Shown one piece after another: positions 43,935 through 52,301 of a DNA stretch of 64,000 nt. The position numbers were made by a program, and so were the translations under genes. Location: the NCBI GenBank assembly GCA_902478055.1, contig CABSJL010000001.1, forward strand, positions 79,449 through 143,448, written 5' to 3'. The stretch's first letter is position 1. Each line of letters opens with the position of its first letter. Under the pieces are notes generated by a model. The model made no database searches and was not told the DNA's origin. It was given only the letters and a program-made list of their open reading frames with translations. The DNA is from an uncultured Veillonella sp. GTDB lineage: Bacteria > Bacillota > Negativicutes > Veillonellales > Veillonellaceae.

Positions 43935-44927
43935 ATGGAACATTTAACAATATTGCATTGGTTTACAAAGTATAGCTTTGTATGTATTCCAATCTTAGCA
44001 TTTATATTGGATTTGCTCATTGGAGATCCCAATAGCAAATACCATCCTGTGGCTATAATTGGTCGTATTATATCTTTTTTCGAGGCAGTTCTATATAAAG
44101 ATACTGATAATGATACAAAAAAACTATGGTACGGCGGTATTGCAGTAGGTTTAATCCTTGTTTCTGTATATATTATAGTTTCTTTGATTCTTTGGCTTGG
44201 TGGCGTAGTTGATGAATGGGTAGAATATGCACTTGAAGTAATTATTCTGTACATTGCTATATCTCCGCGTTCACTAGCTGGTGCTGGTTTTACTATTAGT
44301 CAATTAATTAAGCAAGATAATATTGAAGAAGCTCGCAAGAGATTATCTTGGATTGTAGGGCGCGATACAGAAGAATTAGATGAAAGCGAAATTACACGAG
44401 CTACTGTAGAGACCATTGCAGAAAATACAGTCGATGGCATTATTGCGCCTTTATTTTTCTTCATCATCGGTGGTCCAATGGGTGCAATTCTATATAGAAC
44501 TGCCAATACTATGGACTCTATGCTAGGCTATAAAAATCAAAAGTATATGTACTTTGGTCGTGTAGCTGCACGCTTTGATGATGTACTCAACTGGATTCCT
44601 GCACGAATTACCTTTATATTATTAATTATTTCTGCATTCTTTTTACGTTTTGACGCAAAGAAAGCTTTTCAAATTGGCTTGCGTGATGCTAATAAGCATC
44701 CAAGTCCTAATGGCGGCTATGCAGAAGCACCAGTTGCAGGGGCTTTACATATTCGTTTAGGTGGTTACAATCAATATTTCAAAAAAATGACCTTCCGTGA
44801 ATACATGGGGGATCCTATTGAAAAATTAAATCGCAACCATATTACACGCACAATTTATATGATGTATTTTACGACTATACTAATGGTTATTATTAGTACA
44901 GCCATTACTTATGGGATGAATGTATAA
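43935..44927 (+). CDS. cbiB: Adenosylcobinamide-phosphate synthase
   Basis: Attaches (R)-1-aminopropan-2-ol phosphate to adenosylcobyric acid. Integral membrane protein, 330 aa, with several hydrophobic helices (for example ~18-32, 70-95, 170-185 and 305-325). Signatures: AFILDLLIGDPNSKYHPV, ETIAENTVDGIIAPLFFF, NTMDSMLGYKN and DANKHPSPNGGYAEAPVAGA. It ends sharing one base with the cobS start. Receives its substrate arm from CobD and PduX encoded downstream. Confidence 0.97.
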   Translation: MEHLTILHWFTKYSFVCIPILAFILDLLIGDPNSKYHPVAIIGRIISFFEAVLYKDTDNDTKKLWYGGIAVGLILVSVYIIVSLILWLGGVVDEWVEYALEVIILYIAISPRSLAGAGFTISQLIKQDNIEEARKRLSWIVGRDTEELDESEITRATVETIAENTVDGIIAPLFFFIIGGPMGAILYRTANTMDSMLGYKNQKYMYFGRVAARFDDVLNWIPARITFILLIISAFFLRFDAKKAFQIGLRDANKHPSPNGGYAEAPVAGALHIRLGGYNQYFKKMTFREYMGDPIEKLNRNHITRTIYMMYFTTILMVIISTAITYGMNV

Positions 44928-45823
44928 TGACACCTTTTTTCATAGCATTACAGTTTTTAACACGTTTAAAGATCGTTAATCAAACAGAATGGTCTGTAGA
45001 GGATTTTGGTAAATCTGTTGTAGCCTTTCCTTATGTAGGGTTGATCATCGGCCTTATTTTAGCATTACTATATGGAATATTATCACCGTTTATTCCGTTG
45101 GTTCCGTTAATGTTAATCATTGTTGTAGCGGAATTCTTGATTACTGGTGGTCTCCATGCTGATGGATTAATGGATACAAGTGATGGTCTATTTTCAGGAC
45201 GTGAACGGGAACGTAAGCTGGAAATTATGAAAGATAGCCGTATAGGCTCTTTTGGTGTTGTTGCTTTTGTATTTGTTACACTTTTAAAATGGCAATTATT
45301 AACGGCCATTCCTACAGCGGGATTTATTCCTATGGCATTGATTATGATGCCATTAATGAGCCGTTGGTCTCTTGTTTTAAGCATTCGTTCCTATCCTTAT
45401 GCACGTGAGCAGGGGATGGGGGCTGCATTCGCTAATTTAGCACCAAAGCATGTTATTACGTACAATACACTTTCTACCTTCTTTATGCCTATTGTGATAT
45501 TACTAATTGGTGTAATCTTATATACCCTTTTATATGGTGTATATTCTATTTTTTCCATAGCTGATGTAGGTTATGTTGTTGGATTAGGTGTATTGGCTTA
45601 CGCTACATTAGGTATTTTCCAAATCAATATTGTAAGCATGATAATTACCTATATTATCAATCGTTTGCTTAATCGTTATATTGTTAAGCAACTTGGTGGT
45701 ACTACTGGTGACACCTATGGATTTGTTGTAGAGGTTACAGAGGTATTATTACTCTTTGTATATATCATTATCTTGTCTATTTTATCTGCTACTGTCGCAT
45801 CCAATACGACTATGTTTCAATAA
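44927..45823 (+). CDS. cobS: Adenosylcobinamide-GDP ribazoletransferase (cobalamin synthase)
   Basis: Joins AdoCbi-GDP with alpha-ribazole (phosphate) to make adenosylcobalamin (phosphate). 298 aa, polytopic membrane protein. The acidic metal site is clear: GGLHADGLMDTSDGLFSG followed by REIMKDSRIG-like residues (LEIMKDSRIGSFGV). GGTTGDTYGFVVEVTEV near the C-terminus is also typical. Slightly longer than the usual ~250 aa because of an extended loop between later helices. Confidence 0.96.
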   Translation: MTPFFIALQFLTRLKIVNQTEWSVEDFGKSVVAFPYVGLIIGLILALLYGILSPFIPLVPLMLIIVVAEFLITGGLHADGLMDTSDGLFSGRERERKLEIMKDSRIGSFGVVAFVFVTLLKWQLLTAIPTAGFIPMALIMMPLMSRWSLVLSIRSYPYAREQGMGAAFANLAPKHVITYNTLSTFFMPIVILLIGVILYTLLYGVYSIFSIADVGYVVGLGVLAYATLGIFQINIVSMIITYIINRLLNRYIVKQLGGTTGDTYGFVVEVTEVLLLFVYIIILSILSATVASNTTMFQ

Positions 45824-45882
45824 TTCTTTGCCTAATGGCTCTTTATAGTTATTATTTTTATTTAATGTGAAAGGAGTTCAAT

Positions 45883-46767
45883 GTGACCTATTATGTAAGA
45901 GCCCCAGGTACATGTGGGGAATTTCTACAAGGTTCTATTAATGGTCAGTCATTCTTAGTGACTTGTCCTATTAATCGATACTCCTACGCATTAAGTAATG
46001 TAACACATCCATTTTCTAAGCACTATTGTGCATTACAGCCTAAGTCTGCTAAGGCAAGACAATTAGTACAACGATTATTACAAAAAAATAATAAAGACCA
46101 AGCTTGTCCACCTGTATATGTACGTTCTGACATTATACAAGGTAAGGGGATGGCCTCAAGTTCTGCGGATATATCTGTGACGGCTATGGCAACAGCGTTA
46201 GCTATGAATTATGATCTATCACTAAAGGAATTAGAACAAATTTGCTTATCTGTAGAGCCTACAGATGCTTCATTTTATCAAGGTGTAACTCAGTTTGATT
46301 ATATAAAAGGCACTATTTCTCAACCACTAGGGATGTGTCCTCCATTGAAAATCCTTGTATTTGATGAAGGTGGTAGTATAGATACGGTTTCTTTTAATCA
46401 ACAACTAGATTTACAAACTAAAATTTTAGAAAAAGAATCAATCATAGAAGAATCACTTGATCTATTCAAACGGGGCTTGAATACACATGATATCAATTTA
46501 ATAGGTCAAGCAGCTACATTAAGTGCCTTTGGTAATCAACGTATATTGTATAAACCGAATTTATATGATTTTCATGATATTGGTAATTACTACAATAGTG
46601 TTGGTACAATCATAGCTCATAGTGGGACCATTATGGGCCTTTTATTTCCCGTAGATTATGGGCGAATCGATGATTGTAAACAAGAGATTATGCGTAAATT
46701 ACCACAGTTATCCTATGTGGATACTGTAGAAACAACAAACGAAGGATTGACCTATATCAAACGATAA
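45883..46767 (+). CDS. pduX: L-threonine kinase PduX-like (GHMP family)
   Basis: Likely phosphorylates free L-threonine to L-threonine-O-3-phosphate, the substrate of CobD. 294 aa. GHMP-kinase layout: N-terminal RAPGTCGEFLQG, ATP-loop GKGMASSSADISVTAMA (~87-103) and a C-terminal substrate domain. The RAPGTCGEFLQG start is characteristic of PduX. Starts with GTG at 45883; the overlapping ATG at 45881 is followed immediately by TGA. SD AAAGGAG at 45870-45876. The position beside cobD supports the assignment. Confidence 0.88.
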   Translation: MTYYVRAPGTCGEFLQGSINGQSFLVTCPINRYSYALSNVTHPFSKHYCALQPKSAKARQLVQRLLQKNNKDQACPPVYVRSDIIQGKGMASSSADISVTAMATALAMNYDLSLKELEQICLSVEPTDASFYQGVTQFDYIKGTISQPLGMCPPLKILVFDEGGSIDTVSFNQQLDLQTKILEKESIIEESLDLFKRGLNTHDINLIGQAATLSAFGNQRILYKPNLYDFHDIGNYYNSVGTIIAHSGTIMGLLFPVDYGRIDDCKQEIMRKLPQLSYVDTVETTNEGLTYIKR

Positions 46768-46791
46768 TATATTTAATAGAAAGAGAATCAA

Positions 46792-47922
46792 ATGTCTAAG
46801 ATACATGGGGGCAATATATTTCAGTTTGCCCATGAACAACGAATTGAACCATATGAGGTAATTGATTTTAGCGCTAATATTAATCCTCTTGGTCCTAGTC
46901 AACGTGGATTGGATGCAATAAATGATCAATTACGTTATATTTCTCATTATCCAGATGCTACAAATGATGATGTATTAAATGCCATTGCTGATACATATGG
47001 GATGGATAAGAATCAAATTATAGTTGGCAATGGGGCAGCTGAGTTATTGTATGCCATTTGTCGTTTACCTGGATATACTGGTGCGTTTGTACCAGCACCT
47101 GGTTTTTCTGAGTATAAAGAAGCTCTTGAAGCTAGTAACATTCCTGTGCGAGATATTTTTTATCGCCCTCGTGAAGATGATAATGGAAAACCTTATTTTG
47201 AAGTACCTTATTTAGCATTAGAAACATTTGCTGCTGAGCTTAAAGGTCAAGATGGTCGCATTATTGTATTTTTAGGTAATCCTAACAACCCAGATGGGAC
47301 ATTACTTGATAAAGCACATATTCGAACTGTAGCGATCATGTTAAAAGATGCCAATAGCTTACTTGTTATAGATGAGTCCTTTATTGATTTTGTAGATAAT
47401 GAACCATTACGTGATAATGATCAATCTATGCGTTCTTTAATTAACGAATTCGATAATATCATTATAGTTCATTCTTTCACGAAGTTTTACGCTGTACCGG
47501 GCCTTAGAATTGGTGCTGCTTTTGGTAACGAAAAATTAATTAGTCAACTACATCAATATATTCCTAGTTGGTCTGTAAATACGTTAGCACAAGCATATAC
47601 AGAGGCTGCTTTGAATGATGTTAATTATATAAAAAGAACAAAGCAAGAATTAAATGAGGAAAGAGCATTCATGTATAATGCATTAGATGCGATAGAGGGG
47701 ATTACCGTATATCCACCATCCGCCAATTTTATGTTGTTCAAAGTAAATCATGAAGGTATTACAGCTAATACGATTAATGAAAATCTAAAGAGAGATAACA
47801 TGATTGTACGCAATTGTGACTCTTATGTAGGTCTCAATAATCAATGGGTACGTATTGCTATTAAAGATCATGATACTAATATCAAATTAGTAGAGAAACT
47901 AACAGATATTTTGAAAGTATAG
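46792..47922 (+). CDS. cobD: Threonine-phosphate decarboxylase
   Basis: A PLP enzyme of the aspartate aminotransferase fold that decarboxylates L-threonine phosphate to (R)-1-aminopropan-2-ol phosphate for CbiB. 376 aa. N-terminal HGGNIFQFAHEQ and DFSANINPLGPS, PLP lysine in VHSFTKFYAVPGLRIG (~K230), and FLGNPNNPDGTLL. It could be confused with histidinol-phosphate aminotransferase, but the 'HGGN' start and the cobalamin context favour CobD. Confidence 0.93.
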   Translation: MSKIHGGNIFQFAHEQRIEPYEVIDFSANINPLGPSQRGLDAINDQLRYISHYPDATNDDVLNAIADTYGMDKNQIIVGNGAAELLYAICRLPGYTGAFVPAPGFSEYKEALEASNIPVRDIFYRPREDDNGKPYFEVPYLALETFAAELKGQDGRIIVFLGNPNNPDGTLLDKAHIRTVAIMLKDANSLLVIDESFIDFVDNEPLRDNDQSMRSLINEFDNIIIVHSFTKFYAVPGLRIGAAFGNEKLISQLHQYIPSWSVNTLAQAYTEAALNDVNYIKRTKQELNEERAFMYNALDAIEGITVYPPSANFMLFKVNHEGITANTINENLKRDNMIVRNCDSYVGLNNQWVRIAIKDHDTNIKLVEKLTDILKV

Positions 47923-47929
47923 GAAGATT

Positions 47930-48568
47930 ATGAAGACATTATATATTGTGCGCCATGGCGAAACTGATTGGAATAAAATGGGGAAATATCAAGGCATTAC
48001 AGATGTTCCTCTAAATGAAAACGGTTTAAATCAAGCTAAAGCCTGTGGTGAAGCTCTTAAAGATATTACCTTTGACCGTATATTATCCAGTGATTTAAGC
48101 CGTGCTTTGGTTACAGCTGAAACTATTAGAGGTAATCGCACTACACCTATTACAGTGGATAAACGATTACGAGAGCTTAATTTTGGTGACTGGGAAGCTA
48201 TGCTATTCTCAGATATTGAATCACGCTGGCCGGGCCTAATTGATGAGATGTATTTGAGACCTCATCTTGTAAAAGTTCCAAACGGAGAAAGTTTTAAAGA
48301 TTTACAAGATCGAGCATGGGCAGGTCTTGAAGAATTCCTCAATGAAAATGATGAAGAGGAAACACTTTTAGTTACATGTCATGGTGGAACTATTAGAACA
48401 TTATTATGTAAATTACTAGACATTTCAATTAGTCATTGTTGGAATTTCAGCCAAGGTAATACGGCTATTAACCGTATTTTCTATAATGGTATGGGCGAAT
48501 ATGATCATAATATTTTGAATTTGCTCAATGATACGGCCCATGTTGAGTTACTACAAGGACATGTATAA
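47930..48568 (+). CDS. cobC: Histidine phosphatase, probable alpha-ribazole phosphatase
   Basis: A 212-aa phosphoglycerate-mutase-fold phosphatase. IVRHGETDWNKMGKYQG (catalytic His 9 in RHG), the LSSDLSRALVTAETI region, LRELNFGDWE and the second histidine in VTCHGGTIRTL are intact. Removal of the phosphate from adenosylcobalamin phosphate or alpha-ribazole phosphate is inferred from its place at the end of the cobalamin run; the family is broad and sequence alone does not prove the substrate. Shares one base with the next gene. Confidence 0.85.
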   Translation: MKTLYIVRHGETDWNKMGKYQGITDVPLNENGLNQAKACGEALKDITFDRILSSDLSRALVTAETIRGNRTTPITVDKRLRELNFGDWEAMLFSDIESRWPGLIDEMYLRPHLVKVPNGESFKDLQDRAWAGLEEFLNENDEEETLLVTCHGGTIRTLLCKLLDISISHCWNFSQGNTAINRIFYNGMGEYDHNILNLLNDTAHVELLQGHV

Positions 48569-49266
48569 TGCGACTCGATAAATTATTAGCTAATAAAGCC
48601 TTTGGTAGTCGAAAAGAGGTTCATCAACTTATAAAGGATCAAAGAGTTACCATTAATGGTGAAGTAGCAAGAAAAAAAGATATTCATGTAAATATTGAGT
48701 CTGATATCATTGCAGTTGATGGTCAAATCGTTAATACCAAGCAACATTACTATGTTAAATTTCATAAGCCTAAAGGCTATGTTACTGCTGTAGAGGATGC
48801 AAGTCATCCTGTCGTAATGGATTTATTGCCCCCTGAATATATAAAAATGGGCGTGGTCCCTGTAGGAAGATTAGACAAAGATACAGAAGGTCTACTGTTA
48901 CTTACCAATGATGGTGTTTGGGGACATTCTATTATCAATGGCAATAAGCATGTACCGAAGGTTTATTACGTAGAATTCGAAGGTGAGTTAACCGAAGAAG
49001 GCATTCAACGTATTAAGGAGGGTATCGTCCTAGGCGATGGAACCCATTGTAAGCCCGCTTTAATTGATGTTTTATCTCCCAAATCTGTACATATTACAAT
49101 TGAAGAAGGCAAATATCATCAAGTAAAACGTATGATTGGTGCTGCTGGTGGCACTGTTACCTATTTAAAGCGTCTAACCATAGGTCATATAGATTTAACC
49201 GGTATTGAAGAGGTTGGTTCTATACAGGACTTATCCCCAGATGATATAGAGGCTTTTAAAAAATAG
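48568..49266 (+). CDS. RsuA-family 16S rRNA pseudouridine synthase
   Basis: A 232-aa pseudouridine synthase. N-terminal S4 RNA-binding domain (MRLDKLLANKAFGSRKEVHQ), then the catalytic domain with the active-site aspartate in VGRLDKDTEGLLLLTNDG (near 101) and a C-terminal KYHQVKRMIGAAGG motif. RsuA modifies U516 of 16S rRNA in E. coli, and RluB/E/F are close relatives, so target choice is tentative. It is coupled to cobC by a one-base overlap although unrelated in function. Confidence 0.9.
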   Translation: MRLDKLLANKAFGSRKEVHQLIKDQRVTINGEVARKKDIHVNIESDIIAVDGQIVNTKQHYYVKFHKPKGYVTAVEDASHPVVMDLLPPEYIKMGVVPVGRLDKDTEGLLLLTNDGVWGHSIINGNKHVPKVYYVEFEGELTEEGIQRIKEGIVLGDGTHCKPALIDVLSPKSVHITIEEGKYHQVKRMIGAAGGTVTYLKRLTIGHIDLTGIEEVGSIQDLSPDDIEAFKK

Positions 49267-49336
49267 CATAAAATTCTATTCAATATAGGTATTTTATGGT
49301 AAGATTAATTGTACTTTATAGACTAGGAGCATGATT

Positions 49337-50410
49337 ATGAATGGATTAAATCTGCTACAACAGTATATTAAAGAGCAAGAATTAACAGGCGTCATTTTGA
49401 TGAGCCCTATAAATTTACATTATTTTGCTGGTTTTACTGGTACAACAGGCTTTGCTATCATTACACAAGATAAAGCCTTTATGATCACCGATTTCAGATA
49501 TACTGAGCAAGCTACAAAACAATGTGAAGGGTATACTGTCATTCAATATGAATCCTCTGTTATGGATACTCTTGTAGACATATTCAATGAACATCATATT
49601 CACGAAGGTTTATTTGGTATTGAAGGCAAACAAATGCCTGTTGATACATACGAAACCTTATGTGATACATTAGATGAACGCTTTAATTTTACGTCTATCA
49701 ATTTTGCTAAACTACGAGCAGTTAAGCGTGAAGATGAATTGGAATTATTGCGTAAAGCAGCTAACATTGGTGATGAAGCTTTCGCCGCATTGCTACCACA
49801 ACTAAAAGTAGGAATGACTGAAAACGAAGCACGTATCATATTAGAATCAGAAATGTTAAAACGTGGTTCTGAGGAACCTTCCTTTGCAACTATTGTAGCT
49901 TCTGGTAATCGGTCTAGTATGCCTCATGGTGTAGCCAGTGATAAGGTCATCGAAGCAGGTGATTTTGTTACCTTTGACTTTGGTGCCGTATATAAGGGTT
50001 ATCATTCCGATATGACTAGAACTATTGTAATGGGGCCTGCCTCTGAATTACAAAAGAAGTTATATAGTATAGTTTTAGAAGCACAAAAACGTGGCGTAGC
50101 TGCAGTTCGAGCTGGTATAACTGGTAAAGAACTTGATGCAGTATGTCGTGATTATATTAAAGAGCATGGATATACCAAGGAATTTAATCATGGTACTGGT
50201 CATGGCGTAGGCCTTGAGATTCACGAAGAACCAGTAGCCAATACTAAATCCGATACGGTATTTACAGAAAATATGATCATTACGGTAGAACCTGGCATTT
50301 ATATAACAGGTACTATCGGATTGAGAATAGAGGATAGTGTCATCGTCAAATCTGACGGCTATGAGGTGTTGACACATAGTCCAAAAGAGTTAATTGAAAT
50401 AGGTATTTAG
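49337..50410 (+). CDS. Xaa-Pro peptidase, M24 family
   Basis: A 357-aa cytoplasmic dipeptidase/aminopeptidase for bonds next to proline. N-terminal creatinase-like domain and C-terminal pita-bread domain. The five metal ligands are seen in FDFGAVYKGYHSDMTRT (two Asp), NHGTGHGVGLEIHE (His), TVEPGIYI (Glu) and LRIEDSV (Glu). Of two in-frame ATGs, 49337 is better spaced from AGGAG (49325-49329) than 49331. Followed by efp after 15 bp, the usual Firmicute arrangement. Confidence 0.93.
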   Translation: MNGLNLLQQYIKEQELTGVILMSPINLHYFAGFTGTTGFAIITQDKAFMITDFRYTEQATKQCEGYTVIQYESSVMDTLVDIFNEHHIHEGLFGIEGKQMPVDTYETLCDTLDERFNFTSINFAKLRAVKREDELELLRKAANIGDEAFAALLPQLKVGMTENEARIILESEMLKRGSEEPSFATIVASGNRSSMPHGVASDKVIEAGDFVTFDFGAVYKGYHSDMTRTIVMGPASELQKKLYSIVLEAQKRGVAAVRAGITGKELDAVCRDYIKEHGYTKEFNHGTGHGVGLEIHEEPVANTKSDTVFTENMIITVEPGIYITGTIGLRIEDSVIVKSDGYEVLTHSPKELIEIGI

Positions 50411-50425
50411 AAGGAGAAGAGTTAG

Positions 50426-50983
50426 ATGATTTCCAGTAATGATTTTCGTCCAGGTGTAACCGTTGAAATCGACGGTAATGTATGGCAAGTAGTTGATTTC
50501 CAACACGTTAAACCAGGTAAAGGTGCTGCATTCGTACGTACTAAAATGAAAAATTTGCAAACTGGTTCTGTAGTAGAGCGTACTTTCAATGCAGGTGAAA
50601 AAGTGCCTAAAGCACATGTTGATCGTCGTCGTATGCAATATTTGTACGAGTCTGATGGCTCTTACACATTCATGGATAACGAAACATATGATCAAGTTGA
50701 ACTTAACCTTGAACAATTAGGTGATGCTAAAAACTTCCTTCTTGAAAATATGGAAGTATCCATCATGTTCTTCCAAGGTATCGTAATCGGTATCGATTTA
50801 CCTGTAGCTGTTGAACTTCGAGTAGTTGAAACAGATCCTGGTATCCGTGGCGATACTGCTACTGGTGGTAACAAACCAGCTGTATTGGAAACAGGCTACA
50901 CTGTAAAAGTACCTCTCTTCATTGAAGTAGATGATGTACTTCGTATTGATACTCGTACAGGACAATACATCGAACGTGCCTAA
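50426..50983 (+). CDS. efp: Elongation factor P
   Basis: Relieves ribosome stalling at polyproline. 185 aa with three beta-barrel domains. The tip loop is HVKPGKGAAFVRTK with Lys32 (KPGKG) at the position that is post-translationally modified in other bacteria. GDTATGGNKPAVLETGYTV near the C-terminus is a signature of domain III. SD GAAGGAG at 50410-50416. The downstream Asp23 genes follow after a terminator. Confidence 0.98.
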   Translation: MISSNDFRPGVTVEIDGNVWQVVDFQHVKPGKGAAFVRTKMKNLQTGSVVERTFNAGEKVPKAHVDRRRMQYLYESDGSYTFMDNETYDQVELNLEQLGDAKNFLLENMEVSIMFFQGIVIGIDLPVAVELRVVETDPGIRGDTATGGNKPAVLETGYTVKVPLFIEVDDVLRIDTRTGQYIERA

Positions 50984-51058
50984 TACTCATTGATATGTAT
51001 TGGGGCAAGATCTTTTCAAGGAATCTTATTCCCCATATATCGTAACATTTGCACTGTA

Positions 51059-51106
51059 AGCACTTGTCGTCTATGTAATTATATATAGGGACAGGTGCTT
51101 TTTTTG
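51059..51106 (+). terminator. Terminator after efp, abutting the next Shine-Dalgarno
   Basis: AGCACTTGTC (51059-51068) pairs with GACAGGTGCT (51090-51099) with one G-T, followed by T8. The SD of the first Asp23 gene (AAAGAGG, 51107-51113) begins right after the T-tract. It may be the efp terminator or a leader attenuator; a weak promoter (TTTTCA 51013, TATATC 51036) exists upstream. Confidence 0.85.
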
Positions 51107-51118
51107 AAAGAGGCCAGT

Positions 51119-51499
51119 ATGACCAAGAAAAATACTGAACTAGAGTCGGGTAAAATTAAGATTAGTGAAGATGTATATGCTACGATTGTCACCATGGCTG
51201 CACTTGAGACAAAGGGTATACATCATATGAGCTCCACCTTTAATGATGGTGTTAATACCTTCTTTAGACGTAAATCTGATCATGAAGGTGTAAAAATATC
51301 ATTTAATGATGAAGGAGCTATTTCCGTTACATTATATGTGTGTATTCAATATGGATATCGTATTCCGGATGTGGCCTTACGTTTACAAGAACGTATAAAA
51401 ACAGCTTTAGTTTCTTATACAGAAATTGAAGTGCAAACCATTGATGTAGTGGTACAAGACATTGTATTTGATGATTTAGTAACACCATCACAGCCTTAG
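51119..51499 (+). CDS. Asp23/Gls24 family envelope stress protein (first copy)
   Basis: A 126-aa single-domain Asp23/Gls24 protein. The fold is recognised from GKIKISEDVYATIVTMAALETKGI, an inner DGVNTFF loop, a beta strand VTLYVCIQYGYRIPDVALRLQ and the ending 'YTEIEVQTIDVVVQDI'. The family is associated with the cell envelope in staphylococci, where Asp23 is membrane-anchored by AmaP; no such anchor gene is seen here. ATG 51119 follows AAAGAGG. efp-asp23-nusB is a conserved order. Confidence 0.88.
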   Translation: MTKKNTELESGKIKISEDVYATIVTMAALETKGIHHMSSTFNDGVNTFFRRKSDHEGVKISFNDEGAISVTLYVCIQYGYRIPDVALRLQERIKTALVSYTEIEVQTIDVVVQDIVFDDLVTPSQP

Positions 51500-51511
51500 G
51501 AGGGTATCTAT

Positions 51512-51907
51512 ATGAGTTCAGACAATCAATTAAACTACGGATTAGATATGGATACCATAGATATTGCAGACTCTGTCATCATTGATGTAGCAACAAAAAC
51601 ATTGGCTACGATTCCAGGTATTCATTCTTTAAGCCCTCGCTTTTACGATGAATTAGTAGAGGGAATTACACATGCCTTTGGTCAACGCAGTTTACCAGGT
51701 ATCAATGTTAAACATCGTAAAGGCTTTATTGAAATCAATATTTATATTAAAGCATTGTATGGGTACAATCTAATTGAGTTATCCAAACAATTGCAGTTAG
51801 AAATCAAACAAACCTTAAAAAATATGCTTGATCTTGACCATGTTAAGGTAGATGTTCATATTGAAGGTATTGTTAAAGAAAAGGAGCCAACTCTACATGG
51901 TAATTAA
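51512..51907 (+). CDS. Asp23/Gls24 family envelope stress protein (second copy)
   Basis: A 131-aa paralogue of the preceding protein, with DSVIIDVATKTLATIPGIHSL, EINIYIKALYGYNLIELSKQ and the ending 'LDLDHVKVDVHIEGIVKEKE'. It lies 12 bp downstream with a strong SD AGGAGGG at 51499-51505, and it overlaps the nusB start. The two copies differ considerably, so they may form heteromers or have separate partners. Function is inferred from the family only. Confidence 0.87.
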   Translation: MSSDNQLNYGLDMDTIDIADSVIIDVATKTLATIPGIHSLSPRFYDELVEGITHAFGQRSLPGINVKHRKGFIEINIYIKALYGYNLIELSKQLQLEIKQTLKNMLDLDHVKVDVHIEGIVKEKEPTLHGN

Positions 51908-52301
51908 GCGAAATCGACGTGAAGCACGTCAATACGCATTTCAAATGTTATATGCTAATGAATTTCATGTTGATCAAAATGATGTGCAGTTTCCAGAAGG
52001 GCACATGCATAAATCAATGGATAAAGCCTATGCTAATAGCATCATAAATGGTGTATTATCCGCTTCTGAAACTATCGATGCCACATTACAACCATTCTGT
52101 AAATCACGTAAAGTTGAAAACTTGGATAAAGTTGACCGTGCTATTTTACGTATTGCTCTATGGGAAATGACAAATGAAGCTGATCCTTTGGAACCATCTA
52201 TAGCTATCAACGAAGCTATTCAGTTAGCTAAAGATTTTGGTTCTGATTCTTCCTATAAATTAATCAACGCAATTTTAGATGCATATAATAAGAGTAAATA
52301 A
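51897..52301 (+). CDS. nusB: Transcription antitermination factor NusB
   Basis: Binds boxA RNA with S10 (NusE) in rRNA antitermination. 134 aa. N-terminal RREARQYAFQMLYANEF and the C-terminal PLEPSIAINEAIQLAKDFGSD signatures are intact. ATG 51897 has AAGGAG at 51881-51886 inside the end of the Asp23 gene; its first bases overlap that gene by 11. A longer upstream in-frame start at 51852 would lie within the Asp23 coding region and is rejected. Confidence 0.96.
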   Translation: MVIKRNRREARQYAFQMLYANEFHVDQNDVQFPEGHMHKSMDKAYANSIINGVLSASETIDATLQPFCKSRKVENLDKVDRAILRIALWEMTNEADPLEPSIAINEAIQLAKDFGSDSSYKLINAILDAYNKSK

